Made by a program: the position numbers and the translations under genes. The notes under the pieces were generated by a model. The model did no database searches. It was not told the origin of the DNA and saw nothing but the letters and a program-made list of their open reading frames with translations. Below are positions 28,082 to 36,177 of a DNA stretch of 64,000 nucleotides, piece by piece; the stretch's first letter is position 1, and the number at the start of each line of letters is the position of its first letter. Source of the stretch: Taibaiella sp041660405 (lineage in GTDB: Bacteria > Bacteroidota > Bacteroidia > Chitinophagales > Chitinophagaceae); contig JBAZWL010000004.1 in assembly GCA_041660405.1 (NCBI GenBank), positions 1 through 64,000 of the forward strand, written 5' to 3'.

Positions 28082-28633
28082 ATGAACAAAAAATTATTAT
28101 TTGTGTCTGCCATCGTAGCGGGCATGTTCCTGGGAAACAATACCACTGCACAGGCACAAGAGAGCGATGAAATGGTTCCCGTTTATCGCTGGTTCAGCCA
28201 GGTTGATAGAAATTACGTGACAGTAGCTGAAGGTGAATACCAGGAAGGCCAACTGCTCAATTGGAAATATAACAACAAAACGTTGATGTTTTACGGCTTT
28301 CGTGAGCCAGGACCAAACCGTATTGCAGTATACCGTTGGTTCAATCCTACAACAAAAGATATTGCCAGTATAGCTGAAGATGAGTATAGCGATGATGCTA
28401 TGCTGAAAATGGGCTACAAAGAAAAACATATCCAGTTTTATGCACCGATCCGTCGTGGCGAAAACCGTGTAGCAGTATATCGTTGGTTTGTACCTAAAAC
28501 CAGAGATTGGGTTACTGTACCGGAAGAAGGCGATACTGATGCATACTACAAAAAAGGATACCGTCGTAAATCATTCCAATACTATGGTATTAAACGTAGT
28601 GTAGATGAATCTCTTTACGAACAATCACTTTAA
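28082..28633 (+). CDS. Secreted protein with three VYRWF repeats
   Basis: 183 aa. Signal peptide (1-25, ending AQAQ) and three tandem repeats of about 47 residues, each starting VYRWF and ending in K-x(2,4)-(F/Q)(F/Y)Y (starts near residues 33, 81 and 132). The pattern resembles DUF5648-like repeats of secreted proteins. Possibly a small surface-binding protein. Function unknown; single gene with a terminator. Confidence 0.65.
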   Translation: MNKKLLFVSAIVAGMFLGNNTTAQAQESDEMVPVYRWFSQVDRNYVTVAEGEYQEGQLLNWKYNNKTLMFYGFREPGPNRIAVYRWFNPTTKDIASIAEDEYSDDAMLKMGYKEKHIQFYAPIRRGENRVAVYRWFVPKTRDWVTVPEEGDTDAYYKKGYRRKSFQYYGIKRSVDESLYEQSL

Positions 28634-28656
28634 TTTTCTGTAAAGGAATTTAATAA

Positions 28657-28696
28657 AATAAGAAAGGAGGATATTTATCCTCCTTTCTTATTTTTA
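28657..28696 (+). terminator. Terminator of the VYRWF-repeat gene
   Basis: AATAAGAAAGGAGGATA pairs with TATCCTCCTTTCTTATT, followed by a T run. Confidence 0.9.
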
Positions 28697-28718
28697 TGTA
28701 ACAGAAAAACGAACGGCT

Positions 28719-29759
28719 ATGGCGGACGATGTAACGATATTTCAGAAAAAACCGGTGTACCCTATATCGGAACCATTACAGAAATACCTGAAACACTACC
28801 AGCGGGAAGCCAGGCTACCGGTTACTTATCACGATCTCCGCAATTTCAGGGAAGGCGTTCCGCTTATGGATAAAAACGGGAAAGATACCCTTTGGGAAAG
28901 CCCTATTTATCCTCCCAACGAAATTGAACACTTACACAATGGTTTGAAGAAGGTATATGCCATGCTGAAAGCATCCGGCAATTTGCGTATAGTAGAGCAT
29001 AAATATATTGATCGCATTGACTATTGTACCTTCGGAAACACACACCCATTCCGCATCCGTATTGTAAATCGGTTGAATGATGTGTACGATTACTTTTACA
29101 TTAAAGTAGCCGATGCATCAAGGGTTTACGGCATGGAAGTAGAGCACTTGTTATCGCCCAATCAGCTCAATTATCTTGTTGACCACAATACTTTAGTAGA
29201 AGAGCATATTCCCGGCATTCCCGGCGATGTGTTTACTAAGCAATACCTGGATAATAAAGATTATAACCCCAAAAGAATAGCCAAGGAATTTGTGAAGTTT
29301 AATGAACGGTGCTTTATTACTTTGCTGGGCGACATGCGGGCCTATAACTTTGTAATGCAGATCACGCCCGACTTTGACGACTTTCAATTCAGAATACGCT
29401 GTATCGATTTTGATCAGCAATTTTATGAAGGCAATAAAAAAGTCTATCTCCCTCAATTCTTTAAAGAGAATTTCCCCTTTGTACAGTTAGGCCTCAATTA
29501 CCTGACGGAAAAAACATTTATTCAATACCAGCAGGAAGAATCATCTTCCATAGTACATCGCCTGCGCAGTGAGCGGCATCGTATTGCCCATTTGCGGGAT
29601 GCATTACGGCGGGATCATGTTTCACCACCGGAGAAAATAAAAGAACTCCGCGAAGGCCTTGCCGAACATCATCACGATCCTCATTATCTTGAATGCAGGA
29701 ACATGGCCGATATCCTGGAACTGAACCTGAAAAAAGTGATCAGGCAGGTGAAGTTGTAA
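28719..29759 (+). CDS. Conserved hypothetical protein with kinase-like motifs
   Basis: 346 aa, soluble. LVEEHIPGIPGDVF (about 160-173) is followed by GDMRAYNFVMQI (about 207-218) and RCIDFDQQFY (about 228-237). The spacing resembles the catalytic loop (HxDxxxxN) and DFG segment of protein- or aminoglycoside-kinase-like folds, though His is replaced by Gly and no Gly-rich loop is clear. It ends in a charged helical region. The kinase link is my inference; no family recognised. Confidence 0.55.
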   Translation: MADDVTIFQKKPVYPISEPLQKYLKHYQREARLPVTYHDLRNFREGVPLMDKNGKDTLWESPIYPPNEIEHLHNGLKKVYAMLKASGNLRIVEHKYIDRIDYCTFGNTHPFRIRIVNRLNDVYDYFYIKVADASRVYGMEVEHLLSPNQLNYLVDHNTLVEEHIPGIPGDVFTKQYLDNKDYNPKRIAKEFVKFNERCFITLLGDMRAYNFVMQITPDFDDFQFRIRCIDFDQQFYEGNKKVYLPQFFKENFPFVQLGLNYLTEKTFIQYQQEESSSIVHRLRSERHRIAHLRDALRRDHVSPPEKIKELREGLAEHHHDPHYLECRNMADILELNLKKVIRQVKL

Positions 29760-29801
29760 CACATTTTATGTAGGGACGCATTGCATGTTATCTGTGCTTC
29801 A

Positions 29802-29835
29802 AGCTTTTCTAAAGGTTTAAAACTTTAGAAAAGCT
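29802..29835. repeat. Second copy of the CTTTTCTAAAG palindrome
   Basis: AGCTTTTCTAAAG (29802-29814) and CTTTAGAAAAGCT (29823-29835), a 13-bp stem with an eight-base loop. Same core as at 198-230. Confidence 0.65.
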
Positions 29836-29889
29836 AAAAATGATGCCATGCTTTATAAAAGGCCAGATAGTTTCCCCCCAATTTTAAAA

Positions 29890-29946
29890 ATATCAGCAAA
29901 CAGCCTTTCCGTCCTTGCAAAAGGGCTATTGGAGTAATATTTTAAT
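29890..29946 (+). repeat. Shared leader segment, copy A
   Basis: ATATCAGCAAACAGCCTTTC, then GTCCTTGCAAA and TTGGAGTAATATTTTAAT. A close relative (copy B) is at 31367-31423 before the first RiPP precursor; an additional match TTTATAAA-x-GGCCAG lies upstream of both. It lies before the lipoprotein gene at 30082. Could be a common regulatory leader or a duplicated promoter region. Confidence 0.5.
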
Positions 29947-30081
29947 AATGTAATTCACTCAAGATTACTTTCGTAATGTAATAATAGCTAAGAGGGGGCC
30001 TCCTGAAGGAATTATTACATGCATCTTATTTTAAGGTGGGGCTATTTATTTCATAAAATATTACTAAATTTATAAAACAAA

Positions 30082-30681
30082 ATGAAAAGGAATAAAATTA
30101 TTGCCGTTACGGCCGGAGCATTTATTTGTATGGCTGCAATCATTACATCTTGTAGCAAAGACAAGACTGTAACCCAAAGCAATCCGTCAGAACCAGGGAA
30201 AACTCAACAGACAACAATGGCCAGTACCGTTGATCTTCAAAATTATCCAACCCGCTTTGTGAAAAATGCAGATGGTACGCAATCCATCTTTTTTGCCGAG
30301 CCGGAAGATATTGTGGTATATGTGGAAAGGGCACAAAAATTAGGTTACAATGCGCTAACCTTAGCTAAAGGTGTTTATGAAATTAAAGTAGATAAACGAG
30401 GGCATTCTACGTTAGATTTAAATATTTTAACGGCAGATGGTGTAGGCTCCGAAACTGCTGTGCCTATGGGCATAAGAATAGCCAAGAGGCATAAGATGAA
30501 ATGTGGTACAACTTATTTAGGGGCTGATGATGAATGCAAGTGCGGTATAGGTTTTAATTGTGGCTTTGTTAGCCATGAATCGGCTACAGATCAGAGCGCC
30601 TTAATGAGCACGGGTAATAATGGAAACATTCACCTCGATTTTCAGCAAAATAACATGAATTGGGTAGCCATTGAAAATTAA
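30082..30681 (+). CDS. Cys-rich lipoprotein, unknown
   Basis: 199 aa. The signal peptide ends in IITSC (lipobox, Cys at 24). The C-terminal part has a Cys cluster MKCGTTYLGADDECKCG...FNCGF, four Cys in about 25 residues, suggesting disulfides or a metal site. It shares a leader segment with the precursor region at 31.4 kb, so it may belong to the RiPP cluster (for example immunity), but that is only inference. Confidence 0.6.
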   Translation: MKRNKIIAVTAGAFICMAAIITSCSKDKTVTQSNPSEPGKTQQTTMASTVDLQNYPTRFVKNADGTQSIFFAEPEDIVVYVERAQKLGYNALTLAKGVYEIKVDKRGHSTLDLNILTADGVGSETAVPMGIRIAKRHKMKCGTTYLGADDECKCGIGFNCGFVSHESATDQSALMSTGNNGNIHLDFQQNNMNWVAIEN

Positions 30682-30692
30682 TTGGTAACATT

Positions 30693-30725
30693 AAGCAAGG
30701 GTATATATTTTGTACCCTTGCTTTT
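30693..30725 (+). terminator. Terminator after the Cys-rich lipoprotein
   Basis: AAGCAAGGGTA and TACCCTTGCTT with a ten-base loop, then TTT. Confidence 0.8.
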
Positions 30726-30746
30726 AAAATTATTAAATTTAAAAAA

Positions 30747-31256
30747 ATGAAACATCTGATTATAAGTTTTTCACTGCTGGGGATATCAATTAACACCTTT
30801 GCACAGCAAAAGCCAAACCTTTATGAAACGGTAAAGATAACTTTGGATACTCTGCCTAAAAAACCTACCCTGGTATATACCTATACTACCTGGTGTGGCG
30901 GCGCAAAAGAAAGTTTGCCTAAGTTATTACCTATTATAAAACAATACCGGGAAAAGATTAATCTCATTGTTATAGCAGACACTACCCGAAATATTTATCT
31001 TAATAATTTTGAAGGTGTTAAGCCAGATGCCTATATCTTGCTCAACTCCTTTTATCCAAAACGTTTTCTGCCCAGAAAAGAATCCAGAGATGCAGGAACG
31101 GCTTTTAGTAATCTATATGGTGTAAAACAAAAGCTTATGGGCAACGGACGTTATATGCTTGATTGTAATCAAAAACTCATGAAACTTATTGAAGCAGATA
31201 ATTCAGAAGATAGGCTTCAAAAAACGCTTGATGCATTGGAAGGTAGTTGTGAATAA
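30747..31256 (+). CDS. Periplasmic thioredoxin-like protein with a single active-site Cys
   Basis: 169 aa with a signal peptide (ending FAQQ). TYTTWCGGAKESLPKLLPII sits where thioredoxin-fold proteins have WCxxC, but the second Cys is replaced (CGGA), so it cannot act as a normal dithiol oxidoreductase. A monothiol or isomerase/peroxidase-like role is possible. Located just before the RiPP cluster. Confidence 0.6.
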   Translation: MKHLIISFSLLGISINTFAQQKPNLYETVKITLDTLPKKPTLVYTYTTWCGGAKESLPKLLPIIKQYREKINLIVIADTTRNIYLNNFEGVKPDAYILLNSFYPKRFLPRKESRDAGTAFSNLYGVKQKLMGNGRYMLDCNQKLMKLIEADNSEDRLQKTLDALEGSCE

Positions 31257-31366
31257 CATATCAATCCTAAGGTATTTCCCCGAAGAATTATTGCAATGTG
31301 CGCAACAAAGTGTTTTTTATAAATGGCCAGGTCTTTTTCTGCTCATCTTTGGAAAAGGCTTGATTC

Positions 31367-31423
31367 ATATCGGCAAACAGCCTTTTCATCCCTGCAAACT
31401 ACCCATTTGAGTAAATTTTAATG
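31367..31423 (+). repeat. Shared leader segment, copy B
   Basis: ATATCGGCAAACAGCCTTTT, CATCCCTGCAAA, then TTTGAGTAAATTTTAAT; the counterpart of 29890-29946. It ends about 60 bases before the first precursor peptide gene. Confidence 0.5.
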
Positions 31424-31484
31424 AGTTGGGTATTTGTGGCATCAAATTTGTAGTATTTCTAATGAATCTTAAAAAAAGAATATT

Positions 31485-31658
31485 ATGAAAAAGAAAGTTG
31501 AGTTGAAGAAATTGAAATTGAATAAGGAGAGAATTATGATCCTTCGACATCAAGATTTAAACAAGATTTTAGGTGGAAATGATTATTTGAAACCAGGGGA
31601 TAACGGTGACGCGTCAAATTTTGTTGTTCGATGCGGTGGCGTGAGAACGAATCAGTAA
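31485..31658 (+). CDS. GG-leader RiPP precursor peptide (class I lanthipeptide-like)
   Basis: 57 aa from ATG 31485 to TAA 31656-31658. The leader KLKLNKERI...LRHQDLNKILGG (residues 10-31) is the Bacteroidota GG-leader type (K-L-x-L-x-K-E...L..ILGG), cut after GG by C39 exporters. The core is 26 residues with one Ser (44), one Cys (50) and one Thr (55); Ser44 to Cys50 could form one lanthionine ring. LanB, LanC and a C39 exporter occur downstream. Asp39 and Asp42 could alternatively take part in ATP-grasp ester/amide links. Confidence 0.8.
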   Translation: MKKKVELKKLKLNKERIMILRHQDLNKILGGNDYLKPGDNGDASNFVVRCGGVRTNQ

Positions 31659-31707
31659 ACATGAAAGCTAGCCCTATCACCATTTTGTATAAAATCAATA
31701 TTTCACT

Positions 31708-33102
31708 TTGGAAAGGTTATTCAAGAAAATCAGCCAAACTCTATTTTTATTTCTAGCTTTTGGATTAACCAGAAGCTCTGCGCAAGATAATGACGTTGAA
31801 TTTGTTGTAAAAACAATTAAAGAAAGTTATGCAGGATATCATGATAAAGTGACGAACAAGGAATTTGATTCTTTTGTCAAGCGGCAAATTAATGATAGAG
31901 ATACATTTAAATTGCTGTCAGCTATAGCAAACTATTTCGAAGATCAGCATTTAAAAATTTTTCGCTACAATACAAGAAAGTATGATACAATCTTAGGGCA
32001 AAAGAATATTAAGATGATCAGTGCATATTTCTCAAACAGAAATATTAAAGATAAAAGAGAAGGCTATTGGGTAAATGATTATAACAATTGTGTGATAGCT
32101 TTGAAAAAGGTAAAAAATAATCCTGTAGCATATAAGGCATACATTGTTGAATCTCGTAAAGACGCAATTCCTATCGGAACAATTTATGCGGATTTCATAT
32201 GTTTAAAAGGTGATAAATTCTTAACTGATTTCATGACACCTAAAGGTGGTTTTAGCTACTACCTAATTTCAGAATTTAAAAATGATACCACTTTTACTTC
32301 GGCTCCCTCCAGCAAGTGGCGAAAATTAATTAATTATAAAGGGAGCGCTATGCAGTCCCTTCCCGAATACAATTATTCAGTAACAGCCACCCTGCTAGAC
32401 AAAGATAATTATTTGATTACGATTCCAGGTAGTACTGAACAAAACACAAAGATTCTGGATAGTATTGTAAAAGATCAATATCAAATCATAAGTTCTACTA
32501 AGAATTTAATAATTGATATAAGAAATAATTTAGGTGGTACAGTTCGAACTTACGCACCATTATTTCCCTTTATTTATACCAACCCAATTCAGAAAATTAG
32601 CGGTTACCTATATTATTCTAAAGCTATGATGAATGCCGAACAGTTAGAATTAAATGAGTACAGGGGAATGGAAAGTATTGATACAGCTTTAATAAAACAA
32701 AAGGAGAATTCAATAGCAAGAATATCGGGTAATATAGGTAGGGTTTTATATGACGGGGGGACAATTGTTAAATTAGATTCTACAAAGAAATATCCACAAA
32801 ATGTTGCAGTCATTGCTAACTATGCATGTTATAGTGCATCAGAAATGATGATTCTAGATTTTAAGCAAAGTAAAAAAGTGACATTATTTGGTGAACGAAC
32901 GTTTGGAGCAGTAGATTATTTAGATGATTTCTCAATTGACCTTCCATCTAAAAAATATGTACTTGATATTGCGAGCTTTAAAAGAGCTATTCCAAAGGGC
33001 GGAACTAGACTTGATGGCATTGGTATAATTCCTGATGTTCCAATTCCAGATGGCGATAGTGATTGGGTGGAATTCGTTCGCAACTATTATAAAAAGAAGT
33101 AA
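31708..33102 (+). CDS. S41-family peptidase in the RiPP cluster
   Basis: 464 aa starting with TTG (the only start after an in-frame stop at 31690). Signal peptide to about residue 26 (RSSAQ). The tail-specific-protease core is visible: LIIDIRNNLGG and CYSASEMM with the likely nucleophile Ser376, then GERTFGAV. The Lys that follows in CtpA-type enzymes is replaced, which fits the S41B/IRBP-like branch. It follows the first precursor directly; a role in leader removal, self-protection or signalling is inferred. Confidence 0.75.
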   Translation: MERLFKKISQTLFLFLAFGLTRSSAQDNDVEFVVKTIKESYAGYHDKVTNKEFDSFVKRQINDRDTFKLLSAIANYFEDQHLKIFRYNTRKYDTILGQKNIKMISAYFSNRNIKDKREGYWVNDYNNCVIALKKVKNNPVAYKAYIVESRKDAIPIGTIYADFICLKGDKFLTDFMTPKGGFSYYLISEFKNDTTFTSAPSSKWRKLINYKGSAMQSLPEYNYSVTATLLDKDNYLITIPGSTEQNTKILDSIVKDQYQIISSTKNLIIDIRNNLGGTVRTYAPLFPFIYTNPIQKISGYLYYSKAMMNAEQLELNEYRGMESIDTALIKQKENSIARISGNIGRVLYDGGTIVKLDSTKKYPQNVAVIANYACYSASEMMILDFKQSKKVTLFGERTFGAVDYLDDFSIDLPSKKYVLDIASFKRAIPKGGTRLDGIGIIPDVPIPDGDSDWVEFVRNYYKKK

Positions 33103-33130
33103 CCTTTATGGGAGGCATCAAGATATTGCT

Positions 33131-34204
33131 ATGATAAAGAAATATAAATGGCATATAGTTTTTTGGGGTTGCTACTTTTGGTATGGTTATATAACAGATA
33201 AGATTATTGAGCCAGAAACCCATATTTTATCTTCCATTCTTTACTTTTTCACCCATACAATATTTCTCTTTTATTCCTTCCTATTTTTGATATGGTATAT
33301 AATTAATTTAAGGCCGGCTATCTTTAAAGCAATAGGTCTTTGTTTTATTAGCTTATTCACTTTCGTCCTCCTTCGTTATACTGTTCGATTTTATATCATC
33401 CCGATGTTGAAAATCCCCGAGCCAGCTTCGCTTGATATCAAAGTACACTTTACACACACTATTCTATGGATTACTAATCTCTTTATTTATGCCGCTGCCT
33501 ATTTCTATTTCCAATCTTCTATTCAAAAACAAAAAGACTTACTAAAAAGCCAGGAAGAAAAACTAACCAAGGAAAAAGAAAAAATCGAACTGGAAAAAGA
33601 AAACATCCAACTCGAAAACACAGCGCTCCGCGCACAAATCAATCCACATTTTCTATACAATACACTCGACTTTCTTTATGCTAAAGCATTACCGGTATCG
33701 GATGAATTATCGGATGGTGTGATGAAGTTGTCAGACATTATGCGGTATTCCCTAAAACCCCAGGATGCAGAAGGGTTGGTCTATCTGGCCGATGAAGCGG
33801 AGCATATCCAAAACATTATTGAGATGAACCAGCTTCGGTTTGATAATAAATTGAATGTGGATTTTACAACCGGGAATATACCGGATAGGGTCAAAATTAT
33901 GCCCTTACTGTTGATCACCATGGTTGAGAATGTGTTTAAACACGGTACTACAAACAGCCTGGAGTTTCCGGCAAGAATAGTACTAGAGGTAGATGAACGG
34001 GAAAGGCTGTATTTCAGTACACACAATAAAAAGAGGACAGGCCCCAAAGAACATTCAACCGGGATAGGGTTGAACAATACATTGAAGCGACTCAAAAATA
34101 CTTACGGCGAGCGCTGCAATGTTTCTGTTGCCGACAAGCCTGCTGAGTTTAAGGTTGAGATCAATATTCAATTGCTCCGAAATGAAAATAATTATTTAGC
34201 ATGA
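33131..34204 (+). CDS. LytS-type sensor histidine kinase of the RiPP cluster
   Basis: 357 aa from ATG 33131 (the open frame to 33035 overlaps the peptidase gene in another frame). Four membrane segments (about 10-150), a coiled coil rich in K and E, and the His_kinase motif INPHFLYNTLDFL with the phospho-His, then a HATPase with STGIGLNN. The stop overlaps the start of the regulator by ATGA, so translation is coupled. Likely senses the product or envelope state. Confidence 0.88.
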   Translation: MIKKYKWHIVFWGCYFWYGYITDKIIEPETHILSSILYFFTHTIFLFYSFLFLIWYIINLRPAIFKAIGLCFISLFTFVLLRYTVRFYIIPMLKIPEPASLDIKVHFTHTILWITNLFIYAAAYFYFQSSIQKQKDLLKSQEEKLTKEKEKIELEKENIQLENTALRAQINPHFLYNTLDFLYAKALPVSDELSDGVMKLSDIMRYSLKPQDAEGLVYLADEAEHIQNIIEMNQLRFDNKLNVDFTTGNIPDRVKIMPLLLITMVENVFKHGTTNSLEFPARIVLEVDERERLYFSTHNKKRTGPKEHSTGIGLNNTLKRLKNTYGERCNVSVADKPAEFKVEINIQLLRNENNYLA

Positions 34205-34923
34205 TCAATTGCTTAATTGTAGATGATGAACAACATTCTATTGATGTGCTGGCACATCATGTGAGCCGTACTGATTTTTTGCACCTGGTGGGCACTACCA
34301 CCGATACCAGGCAGGCTTTGAGCATGATCAACAATCATAAAATTGATTTGCTTTTCCAGGATATTCATATGCCTGAACTTTCGGGTATAGACATCGTTAA
34401 AATCCTTCAGGGGAAATGCGAAGTTATATTGACTACAGCCTATTCCAATTATGCGGTTGAAGGTTTCGAGCTCGGCGTTGCTGATTACCTGTTAAAGCCT
34501 GTTTCTTATCCCCGCTTTATGAAAGCTGTTCAAAAGGTAGTGGATAGAACTAAATCTTCTCCTGAATCAGATAAAGCAGATGAAGCAAGCAATGATTTTA
34601 TCTATGTAAAAACAGGCATCAGGAACAATGTGATTAAGGTGGTATTAAGCACCGTAGAGTATATAGAAAGTGTGAAGAATTATGTGGCAATATATCATGG
34701 AGGGCAAAAAACATTGGTATACACTAGCCTAAGAGAAGTGGAAACCAGCTTACCCGTTCATCTTTTTATAAGAGTACATCGTTCATTCATTATACCACTA
34801 TCAAAGATCGCCCGGATAGAAGGTAGCCTCATTATCCTACAGGAAGATAAGGTAACGGTGCCTTTAAGTGATAGCTATAAAGCTGCCTTTTGGCAAATAG
34901 TAAATAATAAAACGATTGGATAG
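34201..34923 (+). CDS. LytTR-family response regulator
   Basis: 240 aa. Receiver with Asp in LLFQDIHMPELSG and Lys in DYLLKPVSY, then a LytTR DNA-binding domain (about 137-235) containing VEYIESVKNYVAIY and FIRVHRSFII. Its overlap with the kinase gene fixes the pairing. It probably controls the precursor and biosynthesis genes; the shared leader segments at 29890 and 31367 are candidate targets. Confidence 0.9.
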   Translation: MINCLIVDDEQHSIDVLAHHVSRTDFLHLVGTTTDTRQALSMINNHKIDLLFQDIHMPELSGIDIVKILQGKCEVILTTAYSNYAVEGFELGVADYLLKPVSYPRFMKAVQKVVDRTKSSPESDKADEASNDFIYVKTGIRNNVIKVVLSTVEYIESVKNYVAIYHGGQKTLVYTSLREVETSLPVHLFIRVHRSFIIPLSKIARIEGSLIILQEDKVTVPLSDSYKAAFWQIVNNKTIG

Positions 34924-34977
34924 GGATTTGAGAGGCTTCAAAGTAAAAAGGTTTCACCACATTTAAAAGTTTACATA

Positions 34978-36168
34978 TTGGAGTATTGCACTAAAATATA
35001 CAATGATCTTGTCTGCTTCCTGCACAATGATCATCGAAATAATGATTCTTTGAGCTTATTCAAAGACAAATGGGGAGTACTGTTATACTTATTTTATTAT
35101 GAACAATTTTGTGATGAATCGCAGGATAATTCTGCAAAATATTTGCAAGAACTCTACAATAATATAGATGCCAACTTCAATAATAATTATACATTTTGTA
35201 CAGGATTATCTGGCCCATTCTGGCTATTGAATCATTTGAATAAACATGGTTTTCTGGAGTTGGATATGGAGTTTATTACTCATGATTTTATATTAGGAGC
35301 AATAGCACAAAGCAATTATTTTATCTCTGATGAAAATTTTGATTTTCTTCACGGCAGTGCAGGTATATGCAATTTACTGGTTGAGTTTGTTGAGCGTGAA
35401 GATGTGAAAGTCCATTTGTCTTTTTTTGTACAAAGTCTATTTACGCTGACAGTACAAACTGATAAAGGGTACAGCTTTCCATTTTTTTATTATCACACGG
35501 ATCCTGCTTCCAAGCTTGGGATTGATGCCTTTAGCCTGGCACATGGCACTTGTGCCTTGCAGATCATTCTAATGAAAATTCATCGTGCCGGAATTGAACA
35601 AAGCAAATGTGAAGAATTGATTTTTCAAAGCATGGCCTTTATCTTAAATCATGAAAATTCGGAACACATATCCGGAGGCTCTTTATTCCCTGCGTATCTG
35701 GATGGAAAATCTTTCTCCAGCAGGGTTTCCTGGTGTTATGGCGATATAAATATTGCAATATCCTTGTGGCAATGTGGCAAGTATTTCAATAATGAATTTT
35801 GGAAAAATAAGGCTGTTGAAATCCTGAAATATAATACGCAAAGAATCAGTAATGAAGCATCAGGAGTAGTTGATGCCTGTCTTTGCCATGGCACAGCGGG
35901 AAATGCAACAATGTACATGCGTATGTGGGAAGAAACTGGCGAACCATTGCTCTTTGAATGTGCACAGAAATGGTATAAGGCAATTGAAAGTATGTTGCAG
36001 TTTGCAGAAGATAAAACTGTTCATGGAATTAGAACGTGGCAAGGTAAAGATAATGAATGGCAGTATCTATGGGACTTGCTGGATGGTAGTGCAGGTGTGG
36101 GATTGGCTCTTGTTAGCCAGGTACAAGGAAAACCTTTAGCCTGGGATGAACTTATGTTATTGTCTTAA
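34978..36168 (+). CDS. lanC: LanC-like lanthionine synthetase cyclase
   Basis: 396 aa from a TTG start. LanC-type alpha-toroid with the zinc ligands in WCYGD (Cys253) and LCHGTAGN (Cys303, His304), and GLSG, LHGSAGI and GSAGVGLAL repeat turns. It catalyses addition of Cys thiols to dehydrated Ser/Thr, giving (methyl)lanthionine rings. lanB follows after nine bases. Confidence 0.9.
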   Translation: MEYCTKIYNDLVCFLHNDHRNNDSLSLFKDKWGVLLYLFYYEQFCDESQDNSAKYLQELYNNIDANFNNNYTFCTGLSGPFWLLNHLNKHGFLELDMEFITHDFILGAIAQSNYFISDENFDFLHGSAGICNLLVEFVEREDVKVHLSFFVQSLFTLTVQTDKGYSFPFFYYHTDPASKLGIDAFSLAHGTCALQIILMKIHRAGIEQSKCEELIFQSMAFILNHENSEHISGGSLFPAYLDGKSFSSRVSWCYGDINIAISLWQCGKYFNNEFWKNKAVEILKYNTQRISNEASGVVDACLCHGTAGNATMYMRMWEETGEPLLFECAQKWYKAIESMLQFAEDKTVHGIRTWQGKDNEWQYLWDLLDGSAGVGLALVSQVQGKPLAWDELMLLS

Positions 36169-36177
36169 AGATATTGA

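Larger units (their letters stand above)
29760..30081. other. Intergenic region with dispersed repeats
   Basis: Holds a truncated copy of the REP-like element (TAGGGACGCATTGCATG, 29771-29787), the CTTTTCTAAAG palindrome, and a leader segment shared with 31367-31423. No ORF with coding character. Confidence 0.6.
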
